A stretch of 64,000 nt of DNA. Source: Bifidobacterium sp. (GTDB lineage Bacteria > Actinomycetota > Actinomycetes > Actinomycetales > Bifidobacteriaceae). The stretch spans positions 1 through 64,000 of the forward strand of contig NZ_JALCCV010000007.1 in the NCBI RefSeq assembly GCF_022640935.1. The letters run 5' to 3'. Below, one piece after another: positions 30,678-41,650 of the stretch (positions are counted from its first letter, which is position 1; each line of letters begins with the position of its first letter). The notes under the pieces were generated by a model that did no database searches, was not told where the DNA came from, and saw nothing but the letters and a program-made list of their open reading frames with translations. The translations under genes were made by a program, and so were the position numbers.

Positions 30678-31484
30678 ATGAACGCTACACGCTCCATGGA
30701 GAACCCCGGAACGACTGCAGGACTGGATTCGCCATCGGTATTCCCGATGCCTGCCGTTGCAGCCATCGCCGGGAACTTCTGCCGAAGTCTGCTTGATGCC
30801 GTGCTGCCGCGCGGCTGCGCCGGCTGCGAGAGGCCAGACGCCGTGCTGTGTCCCGAATGCCGAAAACTGCTGTCACGGCCTTGCCGATGCGAGCTGCGTG
30901 GCTCGTCGACGGGGTTCTCCTATGCCTGTGGCGCATACAGCGATGCGCTCCGGCAGGCGATCTTGGCATGGAAGGACCACGGGGATGAGGAATGCACAGG
31001 GCCTTTCGCCCAGGCGCTCGCTGGGCTGGCTCTGCTCATCGGTGTACGGCAGGCTGCGGGCGGCGGCGCTGTCCTCATCGTGCCCGTGCCTTCCTCGCCG
31101 CGTTCGGTATTTCAGCGCGGACGATGGCATATGCTGCAGCTTGTCAAGCGGATGTCGCGGCTGCTGCGCGGCTACGACATCGACTCGAGCGCCGCGCCGG
31201 TCCTGACGATGCGCGGCGTGAAAGGCAAATCAGTGGAAATGCGAGGTCTGTCGCAGCGAGCGGGCAGGGTCGGCGGGCATATGGCATTGCGGCGGGGCTC
31301 CGACATAGCGGGAGCGTTGGTGATTCTGGTCGACGACATCGTCACCACTGGCTCCACGATGCGCCAATGCGTCGGCGCGTTGCGAGCCGGCGGGGCGACA
31401 GTGCTTACTGCACTCGCCTTGGCCCAAGCGGGCGATATGTGGCTGCCGACACGTCTGCTGGATTCGCCTGAGGCATTCATCTGA
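30678..31484 (+). CDS. comF: ComF family phosphoribosyltransferase
   Basis: CAGCERPDAVLCPECRKLL Zn-finger; VLIVPVPSSPRSVFQRG; LVILVDDIVTTGSTMRQC. Confidence 0.9.
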   Translation: MNATRSMENPGTTAGLDSPSVFPMPAVAAIAGNFCRSLLDAVLPRGCAGCERPDAVLCPECRKLLSRPCRCELRGSSTGFSYACGAYSDALRQAILAWKDHGDEECTGPFAQALAGLALLIGVRQAAGGGAVLIVPVPSSPRSVFQRGRWHMLQLVKRMSRLLRGYDIDSSAAPVLTMRGVKGKSVEMRGLSQRAGRVGGHMALRRGSDIAGALVILVDDIVTTGSTMRQCVGALRAGGATVLTALALAQAGDMWLPTRLLDSPEAFI

Positions 31485-31659
31485 GGCATTCACTTGAGTT
31501 CGTATGCGCACCGTGCACGCACCCGACAATTTCCCTGAGGCGGGTTTCAGAGGACCAGCCCGCAATCCATCTGGCGCGCGCGTATCGCCCGGCGAATCTC
31601 CACCCTGCGAGCAGCCGTGTGGCTCATATTCGCTGGTGCCTCACCTACCGGCGTCCCGA

Positions 31660-32199
31660 TCAGGCAAGTCGGCGGCCTTTCTGCGGATGGAAGCTGCCGG
31701 TAACCACGCCCCAGATTGCCAGATCCTCGTCGGGCGCAGGATGGAAGTCGGGATACTCCGGATTCTCAGCGTGCAGCACCGGGCTGGCATCATGCAGCCA
31801 CAGCCGTTTCACAGTGAGTTCGCCGCCGAGCAAGGCGACTACCACATCGCCGTGCCGTGCTTCGAGTGCGCGATCGACCACCAGCAGGTCACCGTCCCAA
31901 ATGCCTGCGTTCTGCATCGAATCGCCCGCCACCGTGACAATGTAAGTTGCGGCCGGGTGCGCGGTCACCTGCTCGTCGAAGCTGAAACCATCGATGAAAT
32001 CATCTTGGGCGGGGGATGGAAACCCTGCATGTATCGATTCCAAAGCCATCGGCAGCGGTGCCGGACGACGATGCATGCGGCGTACGGATATCGCAGTGCA
32101 GCGCCCACGCCAGTGCTGCAGTGCGGCGCTGCGTCCGGGTGATGCGAACGCGGCGCCTGTGGGCTTCGCGCTGCGGGCAAACGTCGTCGGGGCGTCCAT
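31660..32199 (-). CDS. umuD: UmuD-like S24 autoprotease
   Basis: Cleavage-site motif IHAGFPSPAQDD; catalytic Ser in VAGDSMQNAGIWDGDLLVVDR and Lys in ELTVKRLWL; ATG 32199 with AAGGAGGGA. Confidence 0.9.
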   Translation of the reverse strand: MDAPTTFARSAKPTGAAFASPGRSAALQHWRGRCTAISVRRMHRRPAPLPMALESIHAGFPSPAQDDFIDGFSFDEQVTAHPAATYIVTVAGDSMQNAGIWDGDLLVVDRALEARHGDVVVALLGGELTVKRLWLHDASPVLHAENPEYPDFHPAPDEDLAIWGVVTGSFHPQKGRRLA

Positions 32200-32215
32200 C
32201 TTCCCTCCTTCGTTG

Positions 32216-32231
32216 TCGAACATATGTTCGA
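32216..32231. promoter_or_regulatory. LexA/SOS box upstream of umuD
   Basis: TCGAACATATGTTCGA, perfect 16-bp palindrome matching the Gram-positive/actinobacterial SOS box CGAAC-N4-GTTCG. Confidence 0.9.
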
Positions 32232-32422
32232 ATCAGTATGGGACACGACCCCGACAACGCAGCATCCGTCTGATCACCCTGTGCAGCGCGGTGAAGCCGC
32301 GAGAAGGCACGGGCACGGGCCGAAGCGCCATGCGAAATTATCCGGTTTCGTGACGCCTCTGCCAAGAGTGAGGCGCAGGGGGATCGAATGCAAACTGGCC
32401 GCACCTTCAACGGACGATTGAT

Positions 32423-33505
32423 CTATTGGGCGACGTGGTACTTGGGCAGGACGATCTCGAAATTGGCTCCGCGCATGTCATTGACGACTTTGACGGTGCC
32501 GCCGTGCAATTGGGCCGCCCAGCGGGCGATGGAAAGCCCTAGGCCGGTGCCTCCCGATTCGGTGCCAGGCCCGGTTTTGCCTTTGACGAAGCGGCGGAAG
32601 ATGTCGGAGCGCGCTTCGTCGGGGATCTGGGAGCCGAAGTTCACCACATTCGTCACGACAGTGCCCTGTTCCTTGTCGTCGCGCGCCTCGATCAGCACCG
32701 AGGTATCGTCGGCGGAATGCTTGAGCGCATTGGAGATGATATTGGTGAACAGCTGGCGCAGCCGATCCTGATCGCCTTCGAGCATGATTCCCGGTTCAAT
32801 ATGCACCTCGATGTCGTGGGCATGCCCGGCGTCCGCGATCTCGAGCGGCTCGAGCGTCTCGTCGATGAACTCGGCGAAATCGAAACGTTCGACCTGCAGG
32901 CTTGCCGCCCCTGCTTCCATGCGCGAAAGGTCGAGCAGGAAGGCGATGAGGTCTGATAGCCGATGCGTCTGGTCGAGGATACGTTCGAGATTCGCCGGCG
33001 TCGGCTCGACTACGTTGTCTGCGAGGTTCTCGAGCATCGCCTGCAAAGCGGAGACCGGCGTGCGCAGCTCGTGGCTGACGTTGGCGATCATGTCGGAGCG
33101 CATCTGGTCGGCGTGCTGGAGTTCTTCGGCCATTTCGTTGAACGAACGGGCCAGCTGCCCGATCTCGTCGTTGCTGTCGGTGCCGATGCTCACGCGCACT
33201 GAATAATCGCCGTCCGCCATGCCTTCGGCTGCATCGCGCATCTGGCGCAGGGGCGCGATCATGCCGCGCGAGAAGAAATAGGTGATGCCTAGCGCCACGA
33301 CGAGCGTCAGCGGCATCGCGATCCAGCCGCTCCAGCCGAATTTGAGCAGAAACCATGCCATCACGAAGGCGATGGCGGTCGAGATGACGATGAGAACGCT
33401 GAGCTCGGTTTTCAGCGAGGCAAAGAAGCCTATCGGACGTTGGGAAGAGAGCTTGGCGCTCCGGCGCCTCGAAGATGGCACGGAATCATGCTGATTTCCC
33501 GGCAT
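32423..33505 (-). CDS. Two-component sensor histidine kinase (HAMP, HisKA)
   Basis: MIANVSHELRTPVSALQAMLENL; ISNALKHSADDTSVLI; GTGLGLSIARWAAQLHGG. Confidence 0.93.
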   Translation of the reverse strand: MPGNQHDSVPSSRRRSAKLSSQRPIGFFASLKTELSVLIVISTAIAFVMAWFLLKFGWSGWIAMPLTLVVALGITYFFSRGMIAPLRQMRDAAEGMADGDYSVRVSIGTDSNDEIGQLARSFNEMAEELQHADQMRSDMIANVSHELRTPVSALQAMLENLADNVVEPTPANLERILDQTHRLSDLIAFLLDLSRMEAGAASLQVERFDFAEFIDETLEPLEIADAGHAHDIEVHIEPGIMLEGDQDRLRQLFTNIISNALKHSADDTSVLIEARDDKEQGTVVTNVVNFGSQIPDEARSDIFRRFVKGKTGPGTESGGTGLGLSIARWAAQLHGGTVKVVNDMRGANFEIVLPKYHVAQ

Positions 33506-33508
33506 GGC

Positions 33509-34246
33509 CTACCGTTCGTCCGCATCGTCGTCTTGCGGCGGCTCGAAGGCGTATCCAACGCCGTGAGCGGTGCGAATCATGGCGGAGCCGAGCTTGTGAC
33601 GCAACGCCTTGACATGCGAGTCGACGGTGCGTGTACCCGAAGCGTCAGGCCAATCCCACACCTCTTCAAGCAGCTTCTCGCGTTTGAAGACCGATTTGGG
33701 TTTACGGGCCAGGGTGGCGAGCAAGTCGAATTCGGTGGGCGTCAGATGCACCTGTTCGCCTTCGAAGGTGACGATGCGCTGGCGCGGGTCGATGACGAGC
33801 GAGCCGAAGTCGAGCACCTTCTCGTTCTCGAGGTTCTTGGCGATGATCGTGGCGCGCTCCACGCGCCGCAACAGCGCCTCGCACCGGGCGATCAGTTCGC
33901 GCGGAGAGAACGGCTTGGTCATGTAGTCGTCCGCGCCGGCGCCAAGGCCCATGACCTTGTCGGATTCGGCGTCGCGGGCGGTGAGCATGAGCACCGGCAC
34001 TGGCCGTTCGGCCACGATGCGTTTGGTTGCCTCGATGCCATCCATCACCGGCAGCATGATGTCCATGATGACCAGATCGGGCTTCAGCTGGCCTGCTGCG
34101 CGCACTGCACTGGCGCCATCGGAGGCTACTCGTGCGGTCCATCCTTTCGCCGTTATGCGCTGCGCTATCGCAGTGGCCAGATCCGGCTCGTCCTCGACGA
34201 CTAGGATCGTGCGGGGAGTTGTCTGATGTGCCGACGTGTTGAGCAT
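33509..34246 (-). CDS. OmpR-family response regulator
   Basis: TILVVEDEPDLATAIAQRI, DLVIMDIMLPVMDG, winged helix LTPTEFDLLATLARKPKSVFKREKLLEEVWDW. Confidence 0.95.
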   Translation of the reverse strand: MLNTSAHQTTPRTILVVEDEPDLATAIAQRITAKGWTARVASDGASAVRAAGQLKPDLVIMDIMLPVMDGIEATKRIVAERPVPVLMLTARDAESDKVMGLGAGADDYMTKPFSPRELIARCEALLRRVERATIIAKNLENEKVLDFGSLVIDPRQRIVTFEGEQVHLTPTEFDLLATLARKPKSVFKREKLLEEVWDWPDASGTRTVDSHVKALRHKLGSAMIRTAHGVGYAFEPPQDDDADER

Positions 34247-34259
34247 GCGGGACCGCCTT

Positions 34260-36518
34260 TCAGTATTCTGGTTCCAAGAATACCGCGCCCAGCGCCGGAA
34301 CGGTGAGTTTCGCCGACCAACCGCGCGAATGGTATTCGCCGGGCTGCGCTTCGAAGCTGTCGTTGTGGATGCCTGATCCGCCGTATTCCTCGGCGTCGGT
34401 GGTGAGCACCTCATGCCAGCGCCCGCCTTGCGGCAGCGGCACCTGATAGTCCTGCCATGCCTGCCCGGAGAAGTTGACGACGACCACCAGCTGCTCGCCC
34501 TTCGAGCCCACGCGCATGAAGCTGAGCGCATTGTGGTCGGCATCGTCGCTGGTGAGCCATTGGAAGCCGTCCGGTGTGAAGTCCTGGCTCCACAGCGCGG
34601 GGGAGCGCTTGTACAGCGCGTTCAGATCGGCGACCAGCCGCTGCACGCCGCGATGCTCCTGCCAGTCGAGCGAGCTCCAATCGAGAGAGCCTTCCTGGCT
34701 CCATTCGCCGACCTGCGCGATCTCGTTGCCCATGAACGTCAGGTTCTTGCCGGGGTGCGCCCACTGGTAGGCGAAGAGCGCGCGCACGCCCGCGTAACGC
34801 TGCCATTCGTCACCCGGCATCTTGCCATAGACCGAGCCCTTGCCATAGACGACTTCGTCATGGCTGATCGGCAGCACATAATGCTCCGAATAGGCATAAA
34901 CAAGCGAGAATGTGATTTCACCGTGATGCCAGCGGCGGTTGATCGGCTCCTCGTGCAGGTACTGCAGCGTGTCGTGCATCCAGCCCATATTCCATTTGAG
35001 GCCGAATCCCAGCCCGCCCGCATCGGTCGGCGCGGTGATGCCGGGGTAGGCGGTGGATTCCTCGGCGATCATCATGATGCCGGGATTGTTCTTGTACGCC
35101 GTTGCATTGGCCTCTTTGAGGAAGTCGATGGCCTCGAGGTTCTCGCGCCCGCCGTAGATGTTCGGCCGCCACTGGCCGTCCTTGCGGCTGTAGTCGAGGT
35201 AGAGCATCGAGGAGACGGCGTCTACGCGCAGCGCGTCGATATGGTATTCGTCCAGCCAGAAGCAGGCGTTGGCCACCAGGAAGTTGCGCACTTCGCGCCG
35301 GCCGAAGTTGAACACGTAGGTACCCCAGTCGGGGTGATCGCCGCGCAGCGGATCCGGATCTTCATACAGCGGTGTGCCGTCGAAGCGTCCCAGCGCGAAG
35401 CTGTCTTTGGGGAAATGGGCCGGGACCCAGTCCATGATGACTCCGATGCCGGCCTCATGCAGCTTTTCGACGAGGTATTTGAAGTCGTCGGGCCCGCCCA
35501 TGCGTGAATCGACAGCGTAATAACCGGTGACCTGGTAGCCCCACGAGCCGGCGAAGGGATGCTCGGCCAACGGCATGAACTCCACATGCGTGAAGCCCTC
35601 CTGGCGCGCGTAGTCGGCCAGGCGGTCGGCCAGTTCGCGATAGGTTTTCAGCCCTCGGTCCCAGCTCATCGCATGCACTTCGTAGATGCTGACCGGTCCC
35701 TCGTGCGGGTTGGAGGTGCGACGGCGCCCCATCCATTCCTCGTCGTGCCAGTCATGGGTCGATTCGACGACGACCGAGGCCGTACTGGGAGGAAGCTCGT
35801 GGGAGCGCTCCATCGGATCGGCCTTCATGATCCACTCGCCATTGCCGGTGAGGATCTCGTATTTGTAGATGTCGCCGGCCTGCACCCCGGGCACGAATAG
35901 CTCCCAGATGCCTGAGGAGCCCAGTTCGCGCATGGCGTGGCGCCGGCCGTCCCAGGAGTTGAAGTTGCCGACGACGCGCACCGCCTGGGCGTTGGGCGCC
36001 CAGACGCTGAAGGCGGTGCCGACGAGCGGCTCGCCCGGTGTTCCGTCGGCCGCGCCCATCGGATCGTCGAAGCGGTGCACATGTGCGCCCAGCGCCTCCC
36101 ACAGGCGTTCGTGGCGGCCCTCGCCGAACAGGTAGATGTCCGTTTCTCCGATCATCGGCAGATAGCGGTACGGGTCGTCCTCGACGACCGTCGAGCCGTC
36201 GGGCCATGTGGTGCGGATGCGGTAGTCGGGCACCGACCACGCGCCGTCGGCGCCGCCCAGCGCCGGGGCTACGGCCACGAACACGCCATTGTGCTCGTGG
36301 CGCGCCTCGACTTCACCGTGCTGCGTCAGTATCGTCACGGATTTCGCCAACGGCCGAAAGACGCGGAACGTGACCGTACCTGTCTGCACCCCGGAGCCCA
36401 AGTGCCCGCCGAGCAAGGCATGGGGATCGTAGTAGTGCGCGTTGCTTACGCTGTCGAGCACGTTTGGGTCAGCGGGCAGCGCCGCAAGATCATCATTGAT
36501 AATCGGTTCTGTAGCCAT
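34260..36518 (-). CDS. glgB: 1,4-alpha-glucan branching enzyme
   Basis: [93 protein letters not shown]. Confidence 0.97.
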   Translation of the reverse strand: MATEPIINDDLAALPADPNVLDSVSNAHYYDPHALLGGHLGSGVQTGTVTFRVFRPLAKSVTILTQHGEVEARHEHNGVFVAVAPALGGADGAWSVPDYRIRTTWPDGSTVVEDDPYRYLPMIGETDIYLFGEGRHERLWEALGAHVHRFDDPMGAADGTPGEPLVGTAFSVWAPNAQAVRVVGNFNSWDGRRHAMRELGSSGIWELFVPGVQAGDIYKYEILTGNGEWIMKADPMERSHELPPSTASVVVESTHDWHDEEWMGRRRTSNPHEGPVSIYEVHAMSWDRGLKTYRELADRLADYARQEGFTHVEFMPLAEHPFAGSWGYQVTGYYAVDSRMGGPDDFKYLVEKLHEAGIGVIMDWVPAHFPKDSFALGRFDGTPLYEDPDPLRGDHPDWGTYVFNFGRREVRNFLVANACFWLDEYHIDALRVDAVSSMLYLDYSRKDGQWRPNIYGGRENLEAIDFLKEANATAYKNNPGIMMIAEESTAYPGITAPTDAGGLGFGLKWNMGWMHDTLQYLHEEPINRRWHHGEITFSLVYAYSEHYVLPISHDEVVYGKGSVYGKMPGDEWQRYAGVRALFAYQWAHPGKNLTFMGNEIAQVGEWSQEGSLDWSSLDWQEHRGVQRLVADLNALYKRSPALWSQDFTPDGFQWLTSDDADHNALSFMRVGSKGEQLVVVVNFSGQAWQDYQVPLPQGGRWHEVLTTDAEEYGGSGIHNDSFEAQPGEYHSRGWSAKLTVPALGAVFLEPEY

Positions 36519-36677
36519 GCTCAAAGCATAGCCGCGGTTTGCACTCAATGCAGTGTCGTGTCGCGCGGATGCCCCGCAGAACTGTGCAAATTCCCTGCAG
36601 AGCAATGGCCATTTCCGCCACGTCCGGCCCATATGGCATTCTTGACTGAGGTTTATTGCTGTTTTCACGGAGGATTC

Positions 36678-37274
36678 ATGGGGTATAAGGTCGGCGATAT
36701 GGTCGTCTATCCACGTCACGGCGCTGCAAAGGTCGAAGCCATCAGCGAACGCACGGTGAAAGGCGTAACTCGCGAGTACCTGCAGCTGTCTGTGCTCTCG
36801 TCCGACGGGCTGGTCATCAATGTGCCGGTGGAGAACGCCAAGAAGGTCGGCGTGCGCGACATCGTCGACGCGAACGAGGTCGCCAAGGTCTTCGAGATCC
36901 TGCGCACGCCGATCGTCGAGAAGGAAATGAACTGGTCGCGCCGCTACAAGCTCAATGTTGAAAAGATCGCGACCGGCGAGGTCAACAAGATCGCCGAAGT
37001 AGTGCGCGACTTGGCGCAGCGCGACGTGGACGAGCACGGCCTGTCCGCCGGCGAGAAGCGCATGCTGACCCGGGCCCGCAACATCCTGACCTCCGAGATC
37101 GCGCTGTCCGAGAAGATCGACGAAGACGAGGCGCAACGCCTGCTCGACGTGAACCTGGGCTGCGCTGATCCGGAGCCGGGCGACGAGAAGCATCACACTA
37201 AGTCTCCTGAAGAGCCGGCGGCCGAGACGCTGATCCGCTTGGAGCGCGAAAGCAAGAAGACGAAGAAGAAGTAG
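36678..37274 (+). CDS. carD: CarD-family RNA polymerase-binding transcription factor
   Basis: [36 protein letters not shown]...[32 protein letters not shown]. Confidence 0.95.
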   Translation: MGYKVGDMVVYPRHGAAKVEAISERTVKGVTREYLQLSVLSSDGLVINVPVENAKKVGVRDIVDANEVAKVFEILRTPIVEKEMNWSRRYKLNVEKIATGEVNKIAEVVRDLAQRDVDEHGLSAGEKRMLTRARNILTSEIALSEKIDEDEAQRLLDVNLGCADPEPGDEKHHTKSPEEPAAETLIRLERESKKTKKK

Positions 37275-37393
37275 CCGCGACGCATAGGGGACATGCCGGG
37301 TCGGCGGTTCACCTTTTTTCGGTGTTGTCCGCGGGCACGCGAAAGGACGCGAGCCGCTGACTGCGATTCGGTACGCCTGGTGTGACGGACTGC

Positions 37394-38233
37394 TCAGGCT
37401 CGGCGGTTAAGCGAATCAGCCAGTTTGACCCCGGCCCACAGCAAGGTCGAAATCGTTACGATGATGAAGCTCGGGGGAGCGGGAAACATCGCCGAAATCA
37501 CCAGTCCGCCCCAGATCGCGAACAGGCACAGCAGCCCGGAGACCACCATGGCGCGCAGCGGCGATGCAACGAGGATGTTGGCCGTGGCGGCCGGAGTGAT
37601 GACCAGCGCGAAGATCAGCAGAGTGCCGACCGCAGGGACCGCAATGGTGATGACGCCGGCCATGATCGCCATAAACGCGAGATTCATTATGCCGATCGGC
37701 ACGCCTTTGGCTTGGGCCACCTGTTCGTCCAAGGCGCTGAACAGCAGCGGGCGATAAATGACTGAGAGCACCGAGAGCAGCAGCAGATCGAACAGCGCGA
37801 AGCCGATGATCTGATCGGTAGTGATCGTCAGGATCGAGCCGAAGAGGATGGACTGCATCTGCTGTGAGGCCGAAGTGGAAAGTCTGGCGAAGAACAGGCC
37901 CAGACCGGTCGCGAAGGCGAGCACGGTCCCGGTGGCGATTTCGCGCTGGGATGCGCGTTTGCCCAACGCGCCGATCACGATGGCCCCACCCAGCGCGAAC
38001 ACGCCAAGCCCGAGCGACACCGGCAGGCCGAGCAGCACGGCTCCGGTGGCGCCAGGCAGACCGATATGGGCCAGGGCGTGCGCTGCGAACGTGGAATGCC
38101 GTGCGATGGTGAAATAGCCCATGACCCCCGCGGCTAGCGCGATGCACAGCCCGGCGAGGAACGCATTCTTCATGAATGGAGTGGCGAGCGTCTCCAGCCA
38201 AGTCGGATCGAAGGAAAATCCTGCCGATGTCAT
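37394..38233 (-). CDS. Metal (Zn/Mn) ABC transporter permease
   Basis: [52 protein letters not shown]-3 family. Confidence 0.92.
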   Translation of the reverse strand: MTSAGFSFDPTWLETLATPFMKNAFLAGLCIALAAGVMGYFTIARHSTFAAHALAHIGLPGATGAVLLGLPVSLGLGVFALGGAIVIGALGKRASQREIATGTVLAFATGLGLFFARLSTSASQQMQSILFGSILTITTDQIIGFALFDLLLLSVLSVIYRPLLFSALDEQVAQAKGVPIGIMNLAFMAIMAGVITIAVPAVGTLLIFALVITPAATANILVASPLRAMVVSGLLCLFAIWGGLVISAMFPAPPSFIIVTISTLLWAGVKLADSLNRRA

Positions 38234-39198
38234 GATGCCTGTGCCTCCTTGTTCCCGTTGTCTTTGGCGCCTCCGCTTGACTGGGTATCGCGGTGGTGCT
38301 GATGGAAGCGCGCAACTTCCTGCGGCGCATGAGTGTCGGCCTCGACGTCTTGAGGCTCATCTGCGCTGGGGGTGACGAACATGTCACCCTGCGGTGTAGT
38401 GACGACCTGAACGCTGGTGCCGTACAGGTGCGTGAGCAGGTCCGCGTCGAGCACCTTGTTCATCGCGGCGTAATGGGGGTGCCCGTCCAGCAGGTAGACG
38501 GCCCCGGTGAGAATTGGCAGCAGCATGTTGAGGTCGTGCGCCACGACTTGGATGGTCATGCCCAGCTCCCGGTTGAGCTTGGCCAAGACGTGCACCGTCG
38601 CGCGTTGGCTGGCCAGATCGAGATTGGCCAGCGGCTCGTCGAGCATGAGCAGCTGCGGATCGCAGACCAGCGCCTGGGCGATCGCCACACGCTGGCGCAG
38701 CCCTCCGGAAAGCTGGGAAAGTCGATATTTCGCCTTGTCTGCGATGCCGGTGAACGTCATCGCCTCATGCGCTTTGGCCCGCTGCGCCCTGGTGACCGGA
38801 TGAATGCCGAAGCAGGTACCTGTCAGTCCCAGCAGCACCGATTGCTCAGCGGTGAGGTTCGAATCGATGGCCGTGGTGTAGCTTTGCGGCACATAGCCGA
38901 TGAGGTGGTTGAGCGAACCGGCCGGCTTGCCGAGTACACTGAGCGAACCGGCCGCCAGCGGGATGAGCCCGAGTTCCGTTCCCATCATCGTGGTCTTGCC
39001 GGTGCCATTCGTGCCGACGATTGCCGTGACCGTGCCGCGAGGTATCGAGAAATCACCGTGCTGCCAGATGATGCGGTCGCCCCGTTTGACCGCAGCGTTG
39101 CGAAAAACGATCGCCCCGGCGTCGTCCGGGTCTGTTGCACCGATGCCTGCCTGCATGCCATCCTCGTTCCCTGCGCTCTCTACGGCCGATATGGCCAT
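38230..39198 (-). CDS. Metal ABC transporter ATP-binding protein
   Basis: VTAIVGTNGTGKTTMMGTELG; YRLSQLSGGLRQRVAIAQALVCDPQLLMLDEPLANLD; 4-bp overlap with permease; start uncertain (39249 possible). Confidence 0.92.
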   Translation of the reverse strand: MAISAVESAGNEDGMQAGIGATDPDDAGAIVFRNAAVKRGDRIIWQHGDFSIPRGTVTAIVGTNGTGKTTMMGTELGLIPLAAGSLSVLGKPAGSLNHLIGYVPQSYTTAIDSNLTAEQSVLLGLTGTCFGIHPVTRAQRAKAHEAMTFTGIADKAKYRLSQLSGGLRQRVAIAQALVCDPQLLMLDEPLANLDLASQRATVHVLAKLNRELGMTIQVVAHDLNMLLPILTGAVYLLDGHPHYAAMNKVLDADLLTHLYGTSVQVVTTPQGDMFVTPSADEPQDVEADTHAPQEVARFHQHHRDTQSSGGAKDNGNKEAQAS

Positions 39199-39243
39199 GC
39201 GCATCATCCAGCCATATGAGAGTTGGATTATCGCAAAGGAGGC

Positions 39244-39258
39244 TGACAATCATTCTCA
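39244..39258. promoter_or_regulatory. Zur/Fur-type 7-1-7 operator-like palindrome
   Basis: TGACAATCATTCTCA (minus TGAGAATGATTGTCA) fits TGAnAATnATTnTCA; sits between the substrate-binding and ATPase genes. Confidence 0.5.
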
Positions 39259-39278
39259 AATGGAACGACCCAGACAGG

Positions 39279-40391
39279 TCAGCGCTTGGAAGAATTCGTG
39301 GACGCTGGCTGTTGCGCCGGCGAAGGCGATGAGGTGCCCTGTGTCGGAGAGCCCGGGTTGCCGGAAGTCTCGGGGGCGGTGGCATCCAACGCAGTCTCGA
39401 TTGATTCGATCAGCGAGCCGATCCAATCGTCGAGCGTGGCCGTCTTGGCAGGCATTTGCGTGGCGACATCGACGATGGGGACAGCGCCGTCTTTGGCTGC
39501 CGCACGCAACAGCGTCACGGCATCCGCAGTCTCTCCTGGCGCCGAGTTCGTGGCATCCCCAGTACCGCTGCCGTTGTTGGTTTTCGTATCCTTTTTCGCG
39601 TTCCCGGATTCGCCGCTGGTGTCGACGAACAGCGCGACCGACCCGCCTTCCAACAGTTCCCGGAAGCCTTTGAGATCGGCCGGAGCGGGCTCCTGCCCTG
39701 CAAGCAGAGCCTGGGAGTAGCCTCGGGGTGTGGCATCCTTGAATCCCATGTCGTCCATGAGATAGAACGCCGCTGTTCCAGTGGCGGCGTAGCTTGCATT
39801 GCCGTGTGCGTTCGCGAAAGAGGCGATTTCGTCATCGAGCGTTTTCTCCTTCGCCTGCCACGTTTGTAGCCTGGCGGCGAAAGATTTCTTCTTCGTTGGC
39901 AGTGCCTTGCTGAAAGCCTCGGCCAGCTCTGAGGCCATGCCTGCGCGCACGTCTTTGGAAAGCCACAGATGCGGATTGTCGCCCTCCAAGGCGCCGATGG
40001 TTTCGGCGGCGGACACGGTGACTGTGCCTTTGACGAGGTTCTTCGTGGCCCAGGCATCATAGCCTGCGCCGTTGGTCACGACGATCGAAGCATGCTGCAG
40101 TTTGGCGGTGTCGGCCGACTTCGGCTCGAAATCCTGGGCTTCCTCATCCGAAGCCGGTGAAACGATGGTGTCAAGCGCAATATCGCTTCCGCCGATCTCT
40201 TCGGCCAGCGAGCCCCACTGCCTGATCGAAGCCACGACAGCAATCGGGCCGCTGGACGAGGGGGAGGCGCTGGAATGCTTCGGATCAGGCGAGGACATGT
40301 CGCAGGCCGCCAAGGACGCCGTCAAGACGATCGCGGTCGCAAGCGCGGTGAATTCGCGCAGCGCCTTTTTCCGCACAGCCTTCCATGTCAT
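39279..40391 (-). CDS. Metal ABC transporter substrate-binding lipoprotein (ZnuA-like)
   Basis: Lipobox LTASLAACD; IAVVASIRQWGSLAEEIGG; NGAGYDAWATKN; NPHLWLSKD. Confidence 0.9.
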   Translation of the reverse strand: MTWKAVRKKALREFTALATAIVLTASLAACDMSSPDPKHSSASPSSSGPIAVVASIRQWGSLAEEIGGSDIALDTIVSPASDEEAQDFEPKSADTAKLQHASIVVTNGAGYDAWATKNLVKGTVTVSAAETIGALEGDNPHLWLSKDVRAGMASELAEAFSKALPTKKKSFAARLQTWQAKEKTLDDEIASFANAHGNASYAATGTAAFYLMDDMGFKDATPRGYSQALLAGQEPAPADLKGFRELLEGGSVALFVDTSGESGNAKKDTKTNNGSGTGDATNSAPGETADAVTLLRAAAKDGAVPIVDVATQMPAKTATLDDWIGSLIESIETALDATAPETSGNPGSPTQGTSSPSPAQQPASTNSSKR

Positions 40392-40601
40392 AGCAGCCTT
40401 CCTTGCCTTGCACAATAGCGTACCTGGCTACCGCGATGTGTCCTGGCGCACATCCCAGATGTGCCGTCCCTAATGCCTCACGCCGGCAACCGACAATACC
40501 TAACGATAATCTACGTTACGGAGCTTGCAATCCCAGCGGGAAGTGCCAGTGGCAAAACCGGTGACGGCGGCAGGCGGCGGCGATGTACGCGGGAGGAAAG
40601 G

Positions 40602-41486
40602 ATGTCTATGGCCATACGACTTGACGGGAAGGCGGCGGCGGCCGATATCAAGGCCGATCTGGCGCGTAGGGTGCAGCGTTTGCTCGCCCGTGGAATCGAA
40701 CCGGGGCTGGGAACGCTGCTGGTGGGCAGCGACCCGGCTTCCGCCAAATACGTATCCGGCAAACACGTCGATTGCGCCGAAGTGGGTATCCGCTCGATCC
40801 GGCGCGAACTGCCTGCCGATGCCAGCCAGACGCAAATCCTCGAGGCTGTGCGCGCGCTCAACGACGATCCGCGGTGCACCGGGTTCATCGTGCAGCTGCC
40901 GTTGCCGCGCGGCGTGAACCAGAACGAGGTCATCGACGCCATCGACCCGGGCAAGGATGTCGATGGGATGCACCCGTACAATCTCGGCCAGCTGGTCCTG
41001 CGCATCGGCGGCGGGATCGCCACGCCATTGCCCTGCACGCCGCGCGGCATACTCACGTTGCTGTCGCGCTACGGCATCGGTCTGGCGGGCAAGGATGTCT
41101 GCGTGCTCGGCCGCGGCATCACCATCGGGCGCACGATCCCCCTGCTGCTGACGCGTCGGGGGGTCGACGCGACCGTCACGGCGTGCCATACGGGCACGCG
41201 GGATGTGCACAGTCACCTGCGCCGGGCCGACGTCATCATCTCGGCGACCGGTCACCCGGGCTTTGTGCGCCCCGAGGACGTCAAGCCCGGTGCGGTGCTT
41301 GTCGATGTGGGTGTTTCGCGGGTGCTCGACGAGGATACCGGCCGTTACCGAGTCAGAGGCGACATCGACAAGGCCTGCTACGACCGCGCCGGCGCTTATA
41401 CGCCGAACCCCGGCGGAGTAGGGCCGATGACCCGCGCGATGCTGCTGAGCAACGTCGTGGAGATGGCCGAACGGCGGGCTTCATAA
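40602..41486 (+). CDS. folD: Bifunctional methylenetetrahydrofolate dehydrogenase/cyclohydrolase
   Basis: [74 protein letters not shown]. Confidence 0.96.
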   Translation: MSMAIRLDGKAAAADIKADLARRVQRLLARGIEPGLGTLLVGSDPASAKYVSGKHVDCAEVGIRSIRRELPADASQTQILEAVRALNDDPRCTGFIVQLPLPRGVNQNEVIDAIDPGKDVDGMHPYNLGQLVLRIGGGIATPLPCTPRGILTLLSRYGIGLAGKDVCVLGRGITIGRTIPLLLTRRGVDATVTACHTGTRDVHSHLRRADVIISATGHPGFVRPEDVKPGAVLVDVGVSRVLDEDTGRYRVRGDIDKACYDRAGAYTPNPGGVGPMTRAMLLSNVVEMAERRAS

Positions 41487-41544
41487 GGTCGCATGCGGCA
41501 TTCCGCGGCGCAATGCATGACACGACCGGAATATGACCGCTGCT

Positions 41545-41594
41545 TTGGACATGGCTTCCTGTATCTTAAAATATGTATGTGCCCGCAAGGGCAC
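41545..41594 (+). promoter_or_regulatory. rpsA promoter and 5'-terminal leader hairpin
   Basis: TTGGAC (41545-41550) - 16 nt - TAAAAT (41567-41572); GTGCCC-GCAA-GGGCAC at 41579-41594. Confidence 0.55.
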
Positions 41595-41650
41595 TGATAA
41601 TTGAACATCGGCAATATCCATCCACTAGCAAACAGAAACCACTTATTTTA

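Noticed and set aside
34413-35507. 364-aa plus-strand ORF opposite glgB
   Set aside because: Antisense shadow of glgB.
40495-40525. Possible operator TAACGATAATCTACGTTA between metal transporter and folD, similar to the 16340-16376 repeats
   Set aside because: Similarity is partial with different spacing; cannot be distinguished from chance by eye.
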